This document shows positions 57,050-64,000 of a stretch of 64,000 nucleotides of DNA, piece by piece (positions within the stretch are counted from its first letter, which is position 1; every line of letters begins with the position of its first letter). Under the pieces are notes generated by a model, which was given only the letters and a program-made list of their open reading frames with translations, was not told the DNA's origin and searched no databases. The DNA is from Pseudisothecium myosuroides (Eukaryota; Streptophyta; Bryopsida; Hypnales; Lembophyllaceae), in the NCBI GenBank assembly GCA_951799445.1, contig OX637288.1, forward strand, positions 5,582,501 to 5,646,500, given 5' to 3'. The position numbers were made by a program, and so were the translations under genes.

Positions 57050-59000
57050 CATGTTTTGATGTTTAAAAAGTTATAAAGGAGTGGAACGAGTTAAAAATTG
57101 TCATTCTTAACAACTTGTAGAATTCCTAGTAGGATTTATTTTTGAATTTTGTGAGCATTTTTAATGATGCTTTTATTTCATTTTGATAGGCTATTTGTTA
57201 GTTTGGTGTCCAATTTCGTAGTTTTGGATGTTGTTTGACCAATTTGGTGGTAGTTTTTGTTGCGGAATTACAAGTTGGATTGATTGTTGAGTGTGTTTAG
57301 GTGGCAGGGATGCCAATTAGGAATTAGTGTGTTTAGTTGGAGCTTCAAGGTCAAGTTGAGAAGCAATTCTAATTTGGTAGTTAGTTGTGCAGTTAGGTCG
57401 TCTTCTAGTTACCTGGTAATTGACTAGGTGTGGATCCTATATTCCTATTTGGTTCGTGTTCACAATTTGGAAATTACCCATTGTTGAAGAGTGTCCAGTG
57501 TGTGTCCTAGCTCAATGTTGGTTGTGTATTTTGTTCTTTTGATTTTGAGTAATCTGATGGGAGATTTTGATGTAGGAAGTGAGAATTTCTAAGGTGATTG
57601 GTGAAAATGATGTTAGTTGGTGACGTTAGCTGGATGTAGAGTTAGAATCTTAATAGTCGGTTGTGAAACATTACAAGATGTATACGGTGATATGTTAACC
57701 ATAGCGGATTAATATAATGAATTTCAAAGCTAATTGGTCTCTGTATGAAGTGTGTGAATGTACTGTGATAAGATGTGTCAAATTCTAGGTTTGCAAGCGG
57801 TGAAATTTAGTTGGAAGTCTTGTTGTTTGAATGATATGTTGTTTAGTCAATACCCAAATGGAAATAAGTGATGGCCTGAGTGGAATACATATGATATTAG
57901 AAATGCTTGTTGAGCAATAAGTTACAAATCATGATTCCAAACTTGAGTTTGCAGTGTTGTTATAGTAATGTTTTTTGGCTATGAAATTCCAAGTTGGATT
58001 ATTGAATTTAAGTCGAGATATTTCAATTTTTGATAATGAACCTATTAGTATGAATTCCCTACTTGACCGTCTCCCTTGGAACAAACTTATTATACTAAAA
58101 CAATAATTTCCAATCAAGTCATTATTCTCCTTCAACACAACTAGAAGGAAATGAGATTGCACTCAAAAAATGATATAAATGATATAATTCAAGTGAAAAT
58201 AATGCACTTGCAAGTTGCAATGCATTTTTCTATTAATAAAATCAATTTTGCTATATATTTCCTTGTAAAGTGCAATTATTTCCTAAAGTAACTGCACCTA
58301 ATTATGACTCCTTTCTAGAATGAGTAGACTCTTGCCTAAAATGTACTACTTCTATCGAGACTTCTATTCATGAATCCTGAGAGCCTAGGTTTGCTTTTAG
58401 ATATACTTGTTTTTAGCTATTTGAAAATTCAAAGTTTATTCATATGGGGTACCAAAAATGCATAAGAAGGGAACTTAGAATACTCTTTTGACTTCTAACA
58501 AAAAATTAGGCAATTCAATAAAAGGAACAATGCTCAATTGCTTATTTGAGGACGTACTCCAGAGTAGTTACCATACCTACTTCCAGATATAGGAACTCTT
58601 TCATCAAAGCCTTTTAGGTGAATTTTTCTCGTTAACCCAAAAATCCAATCCTGGGGCCACAACCGCATTTGGAAGGTCTAGCTTTGCTTTGCTCCACCCA
58701 AGAGGAGTTTACACGCTAAGTGCAAGAGACCCACACTCTGAGGTGTTTATCAAAGAGTACACAAGCTCTGTGATCTCCCAAGTTGCTTCACAAGCGTGAA
58801 CTCTTTGTTGGAAACTGAACGAGATATCCTATTCAAATGTAAATATGCATATCCACATATGAATATAAAATACTGTCCAAGGGCCTGTCAGATCGACTGA
58901 CTAAAAGATTCAAGAATGTGGTGTGGAAATGCATATTCAATTCGGCTTCAACATTCCCGTCAGCGCGCGTGAGATTGATTCTTCTTGGATTTTCTCGAAC
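57050..59000. other. Intergenic DNA without recognised features
   Basis: 57100-57900 is GT-rich on the plus strand with no supported ORF; 57900-59000 is likewise unannotated. No LTR pair was found. Confidence 0.4.
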
Positions 59001-62000
59001 TAATCTTATCACTTAGTTGCCTGCAGCTGGCAATCCTGGCCTGGTGTTCAACCAAGCCAAAGTGAAAATTGACGTACTACGTGCACGTCCGTAGCTTTCG
59101 TTTCCCCTTTACTTAGACTGTAGGCTTACTGATTCGACTCTTCCCTAGCTAGTTCGACCCTGTCTGCAATTGGCAGGGCTGACTTGGCTTAACTTGCATT
59201 TCATCCCTCCAGCTGCGTGCTGGCAGGGAATTTCGAATTCAAAATTATTCGTTCATTTCCCTTCCTTGATGAAAACTGAAAAGTAGAAACTTGTAAGTAA
59301 CGACCAGAGCACGGCAAAGTGGGGATGGGCTTTTTGTGGATTGGTTGGACGGAGGCAGCCTGCCTACCTGATCTTGACAGTTCTACCACAACCACAACCG
59401 TGATGATCCATATCCACCGGCAAGCAGCCCAACGCCCCAACCTGCCGGGATTCTGTTTGTTGCCGTTGCCCTGGTTTAACTACATCCGGAAGGACCGGGT
59501 CAACTTCAGTCCTGTTTGGGCCTTTGGGGAGGCCAGCCTACAGTCCTACACCCAAAGGACCCAGGCAATCCTATCCCCTCTCCAAACACACAATTCTATT
59601 GATATTCAAGAATATTAATTCAGGATCTTTCAGTTTAGAACTTCGTGAAAGCAAGATGAAATCCCCAGCTCGAAATGGGGGCTTGCCCAAGAGATCGAAT
59701 ATGCTTGGCGTCACGGAATATCCCTAATTGCACAAAGATTCCCCCGTCCGTGAGCTAGATGATAATATCAGACAGCCCAGTGGTCCAGTCGAAACTTCCA
59801 TATATCTGCGAGAATCACTGGCGAGGCTCATTCCCTGCCTGCAAGATTGTGTCTGCTTGTAGAACCTGGTCAATTGTACGAAGGGCCTTTCTGTGATGCT
59901 GGGCTAGCTCACGACGGGCCCCTGCCATGATCTAGGGCACTTGGCTGATTATTTGAAGAGGTCCGGGCTGATGTAAGCAGCCCTTGCAGCATTGGGCTAT
60001 GGTTTGTCCTTATCTCTTCAACTCCCACACTCCCTTCCCCCATTGGTGCTGCCCCTCCACCTCATAGCGTTCTCGTGCATCAGCTGGGCCTCAGTGCATG
60101 CTGGCTGGCATTCCAAGTGAACCCACCACAACAATCAGTACTGGAGATCGAACCTAACTACACTCCTCCTATAATTGAATTATCCGGGGATCGGACACGC
60201 TTGCTTTTTACATTCATTTTGCTTGGTTCTTCTTTTTACTCGGTCCCGTTCGAATGAATGATCTAATCATCGCATGTCTGCATGTACTGGCTACTACAGT
60301 AGCATGTTCCGGCTCTAGCTAGTTTCAGCGACGTCAACGTAGTCGGAAAAGCAGACGCAACGAGAAATCAAGCGTAGATCTTTTTCAGACTCAAACTGGA
60401 AGTGGCAGATGGTGTTACTGTAGCCAATCAGTTCATCGCTGTAGCTCGGAATGTGGATCATGGGGCCAGGTATGGCGGTCCCCACAAGCTGGAAGGCACG
60501 ACAGATTGGGCAGTACCCAAATATTCCTGCAGGTTCGGTGCTGTCTGCGGATTGGTTCGGCTTTGGGTCAGCTTTTTCTGTTGCGGAACCCAGCTAATGG
60601 GAAATGACCCCGGCGAACATCCTCCTCCGGAATCGCTGCAAATTGATCATATCGACCGTTAGCGTAACTATTAATTCTTCTGTCACAAAAGATGACTTAC
60701 GGATTAGTTCACTAAGCCAGTGGTCAAGTACAGGGCCTGACCGTCCCTGAGCTTTAATTTATAGCTAGCGAGGAAGAAATACATATTTCAGAGTGAAATT
60801 ATAATTCATTGTCATCATCATCAACGAAACAATATTAATAGGATAATTGACTTAGTAGGCGAAAAAACGAATTTTGCCGTGACTTAGTTGGCAGGGAAGG
60901 CACCAAACATGCCGAGTCGACAGTTACCCAATTTCGGGTACCCCGTTCACGCCACTGTCAGACTCTTTCTACGTCAAGCCAGGGCACTAACAAAGAAGCT
61001 GTCATCTCGAACGACTTTCACAAGTACCTTATGACAACGCAAGGCAAGCCAAGCCATTCCGTCACTGCCCTGGCCGGAGCAGTTTCTGCTGCAATAACCC
61101 TGAGTTTGGTAAGGAAGGATCAGTACACTTCTAGCTAACCTGCCACATGTGATCGTAAACTGGCGATTCCTACCTCCTGAATATTCAAATTATAAGATCG
61201 ATCGACCTTATTACTAATTAATGGATTGTTTAATTGTTTAATCCAGGCACGCTTCTTCCGTGTGACGCAGAATTACGAACGAGAGCATGGAATGAAATTA
61301 GCGTGGTGAAACGGGAACCCGAGGAAGCGATCAAAGTTGACTAGTAGCCCGGCAAGGCTGGTGGGACGGGGAGATTCGCAAATGGGGAGGCCATGCGATG
61401 GGGCCAAGCAAGCTGATCAGGGCTCCACGACAGCCTTTTCCATGAATATGCATGTGGGGAGGAAGTCGAGAAGCTCCCCACCATCAGTGATCCCCAAGAG
61501 GTACGCTTTGTCGCCCTCGCTCCTTTAACTTGCACCCTCACTGACCACACCCAACCAGTGATATGATCAACAAAGAACAAGATCAAAAGCCTCTTCCGTG
61601 CGTTCACTCTGTCTTCCCTAGCTAGCTTTGCTTATGTTAAGTACGTACGTAAGATGGCCTTCATCTCCGAATTACTAAAGCTGCATGCTAGCTAGCTCGG
61701 TCCTTAAGCTTGTAAGTCTGTAACCCTTGCCGGGCACAGCGTTGATGCTCCGACGCCAAACACGGAAGTGGAAGGTCCCATCCATTCGGACAGAAGACTT
61801 AGCGGAGTGAAGTACGAGAGACGCCAGGCGTATTTAGAACCTAGCTAGGGCGCGACTTCAGAATAAATTTGATCATTTTAGGCTCCAGATAATATCAAAA
61901 GTGGGAGCCCCGGCACCAACGCCTTTTCAACACACGTCGTCGCTGCTTTCTTGCTTTTCGTTCACAGAGACGATCGTCGCGTTGTACCTAGAACTTGTCA

Positions 62001-62428
62001 AACTTTGCTTGCGTTGGAAGCAGAACATGAAACACAGGAAGCAAGGAGCAGCGATACTGTGCCATCGCAGATGCATGCGACGAGCGATTCCATTGACGAC
62101 ATCAAAAAATTATTGTGCTTGCTGCATCCACTCTGGCTGACGTACTAGGCTTTAGCTCGTTCCTGGACTTTAGGAGGTAGCCCTGCAATAGGATCGGAGG
62201 AGAGTCGACCGAGGTGCTCCGGACAGACTGGACTGACATGCAAGCAATTAAGACGATGAATGCTCAAGCACTATGAGGAACGTAGGTAGCGAGCACAAGG
62301 GATTCTACTCAAGGTGGATCCGTGCAGTGATTGAGAGGTATCAGCTAATTCAGCACATCCTGTAAAGCACCATACATAGAGCTGCAGCAGCAAGCAAGCA
62401 CGTTGAACAACAGCAACTAGTTTGAACG
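59000..62428. promoter_or_regulatory. Non-repetitive, GC-richer upstream region of the ERF gene
   Basis: Composition shifts from AT-rich repeats to a more balanced sequence with many CTAGCTAGCT and GTACGTACGT words. Several ORFs of 60-100 codons occur on both strands (59319, 60402, 61337, 61341), but none has family features or splice partners. It probably holds promoter and leader sequence of the ERF gene, and perhaps an unannotated transcript. Confidence 0.35.
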
Positions 62429-62437
62429 ATATATATT
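62429..62437 (+). promoter_or_regulatory. Candidate TATA box of the ERF gene
   Basis: ATATATATT within an otherwise mixed sequence, about 125 bases upstream of the ATG at 62558. The position suits a leader of roughly 90-100 bases. There is no transcript evidence. Confidence 0.4.
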
Positions 62438-62557
62438 CCGAGTGTACAGTGCGTGACGACGTCGTCGTGCGTGTACAGATGTAGATTACAGACTCGCGGT
62501 GCACCGGATTTTCCTGCGTGATAGATCGAGCCTGATCGAAGAGAAGTCCGAAGAACC

Positions 62558-64000
62558 ATGTCATCGGGGTCTAATGCACCCCGAAAGCCGAACGTAGCCG
62601 CTGCGTCCACGTCGCTGTTCAAAGCGTCGAGTAGGTTCCTCCATAGCGGAGAGCGGAATGGACCTGCAGGAGCGGGAGGGTCTGGCAAGGGTGTGAAACG
62701 TCAGAGAGCAGCAGCAGGGGCCTCGTTTGATAGCGCGGAGAGCAACAACATTTCGGAAGTCTCGCGATGCTTCGCGGTGGCGGAGCACAAGGACAGCGCA
62801 GGAGGGGGGAAGAGCAAGAAACGGTTTGTGGGTGTCCGGCAGCGCCCGTCGGGACGCTGGGTCGCCGAAATCAAAGACACCACGCAGAAGATTCGCTTGT
62901 GGCTCGGCACTTTTGATTCCGCGGAAGAGGGCGCCAAGGCGTATGATAGTGGTATGAATAGATGTACTTCGCTTGCAGCTGTTTGGTTAATCTCGTCGTA
63001 GGAAACCATGCCCAATTTGATTTTGACAATTGATTCCTTGTTTTGGTTTTGCAGCCGCGCGTGCGTTGCGCGGGGCCAACACGCGCACGAATTTCGTGCC
63101 CGCCATGGCTTGCGAGGGTACCGTACCCGCGTCCAAAGCAGCTCGCCTCATCCGGCTTCGGCAAATCGCGGCCGCGTCGAAAGCGGGCGAGAAACAGGCA
63201 CCACGCAATGTCGAGTCGAAAGGTGCAGATGATCACCCCAAAGTTAAAGTAGAATCATCCTTTGAAAATCCTTCGCCTCTGGTGAGACAGGATGTACAGC
63301 AATCTATCAGCAGTTTGGATTCGCCAGCTGCAGTAGATGATCATACAACGTCTCTCCTGCCTTCGCCTAAGCCTGCTCGTCTGCCGGGCCGCAGACATAA
63401 TGCACCTCTCGCATCTGCTAAACTCGAGCAGGAGGAAGCCTTCGATGCTCCTCCATTTCATGATCACGGCACCGTGATCGACACTGGCTGCAAGGCGAAG
63501 CTTGAGGTGATCCCTTCCCCTCCGAAGCTAGAACCTCAGCTGTCCATCACCTCTGAGAGCGTCTCCAATGCTATTTCTCACAGCCTCACTGCAGGATCTC
63601 CGCAGGAGTCGTCTTCCTCTCCAGGCCTTCTGAGACTCCCCTCGCCGAGATCCTCTTTTGAGTGCATGCAGGCGACGAAGACTGCCACTGCAGCAGGAGG
63701 GCCAGTGCAATTGGCGAACCATGCTTTCGTGGAAGCGACGGAGTCCCGCCTCAAGGGCTTCAATCCAGAAAGATTCACCACGCATCGGTTGGAAAGCTTA
63801 GTATTCCCAGAGGACCATTTCGTGGCGCCACCTCCGATCCCGTTTCATGACATGGCCGCATTGGAAGCGTCGACGACACGGCCATCGCTGTACCCCCACC
63901 AAATCAGCAGCTCCTGCGCTACTAACAGGGACATGTACGCCGCTGCTGCACCATCGGAGACGGATCCTCAAGAGGTCATCTGTGGAGGGCGGAACTTCAG
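62558..64000 (+). CDS. AP2/ERF transcription factor, 3' end beyond the window
   Basis: A nuclear DNA-binding regulator. Exon 1 is 62558-62951 and exon 2 runs from 63055 to the window end without a stop; the intron (62952-63054) is GT-AG and splits codon 132 inside the AP2 domain. The domain spans residues 88-145. It shows [40 protein letters not shown] and [13 protein letters not shown], with the DNA-contacting Arg/Trp positions intact. The [10 protein letters not shown] segment resembles the RAP2.11/ERN-like branch of plant ERFs; that placement is by eye. A basic [20 protein letters not shown] segment follows the domain. The remainder is Ser/Pro-rich and low complexity, as in ERF activation regions. 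The N-terminus is Gly/Ser/Ala-rich with GKGVKRQR as a possible nuclear signal. The start ATG follows GAACC and is the first in frame. Confidence 0.93.

Noticed and set aside
57100..57900. Possible LTR retrotransposon segment (GT-rich region)
   Set aside because: No paired LTRs, primer-binding site, polypurine tract or pol-like ORF could be found.
59319..59618. 99-codon ORF upstream of the ERF gene
   Set aside because: No family features, no codon regularity and overlapping ORFs on the other strand. Treated as non-coding upstream DNA.
60402..60662. 86-codon ORF upstream of the ERF gene
   Set aside because: It begins at a GTG rather than ATG in frame and shows no recognisable domain.

Overview
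The window is nuclear DNA from a land plant. The genes have canonical GT-AG introns, and they include a plastid-type alpha-glucan phosphorylase, an AP2/ERF transcription factor and a plant-type NAD(P)-binding protein. A fragment of mitochondrial cox1 lies inside one intron. A fungal-type AAA+ ATPase, very AT-rich repeat-filled intergenic DNA and the lack of recognisable angiosperm-type retroelements make a bryophyte-grade plant (moss or liverwort) my best guess, but the species cannot be fixed from the sequence alone.

Layout. 1-1200: nested non-autonomous transposons. 1801-7663: a six-exon gene (+) that ends in a fungal-type AAA+ ATPase module. 8812-10798: a six-exon Rossmann-fold NAD(P)-binding gene (-), convergent with the previous gene, with a tandemly duplicated first-exon/promoter segment at 10815-11505. 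11850-22500: repeat desert with TTAA-flanked elements, a diverged tandem repeat, a Stowaway-like MITE and a PIF/Harbinger-like element. 22532-30569: a complete 14-exon plastidial starch phosphorylase gene (+); intron 2 carries mitochondrial cox1 DNA and the last intron carries a small MITE. 30570-45270: mostly full-length copies of one transposon family, plus an unidentified coding-like stretch on the minus strand. 45690-47765: GC-richer, exon-like fragments of an unidentified gene or pseudogene. 48800-58900: more elements, including two large foldbacks. 59000-62557: GC-richer, apparently non-repetitive upstream DNA. 62558-64000: start of an AP2/ERF gene that runs off the window.

The most striking result is a family of about 940-bp non-autonomous elements with termini CCCCTAAAGG...CCTTTAGGGG, always flanked by TTAA, which is the signature of piggyBac-type transposition. 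At least eight copies are present. Two are inserted into other members of the same family, one has become a near-perfect 750-bp palindrome, and one carries a nested 1.38-kb hAT-like foldback with an 8-bp target duplication. A paralogous locus in the window resembles the empty site of one copy.

The genes do not form a pathway. The phosphorylase works in plastid starch/maltodextrin metabolism; the NAD(P)-binding protein, the AAA+ protein and the ERF factor have no visible functional link to it. All exon coordinates are my own reading from splice consensus, phase and family similarity; no transcript evidence was available.
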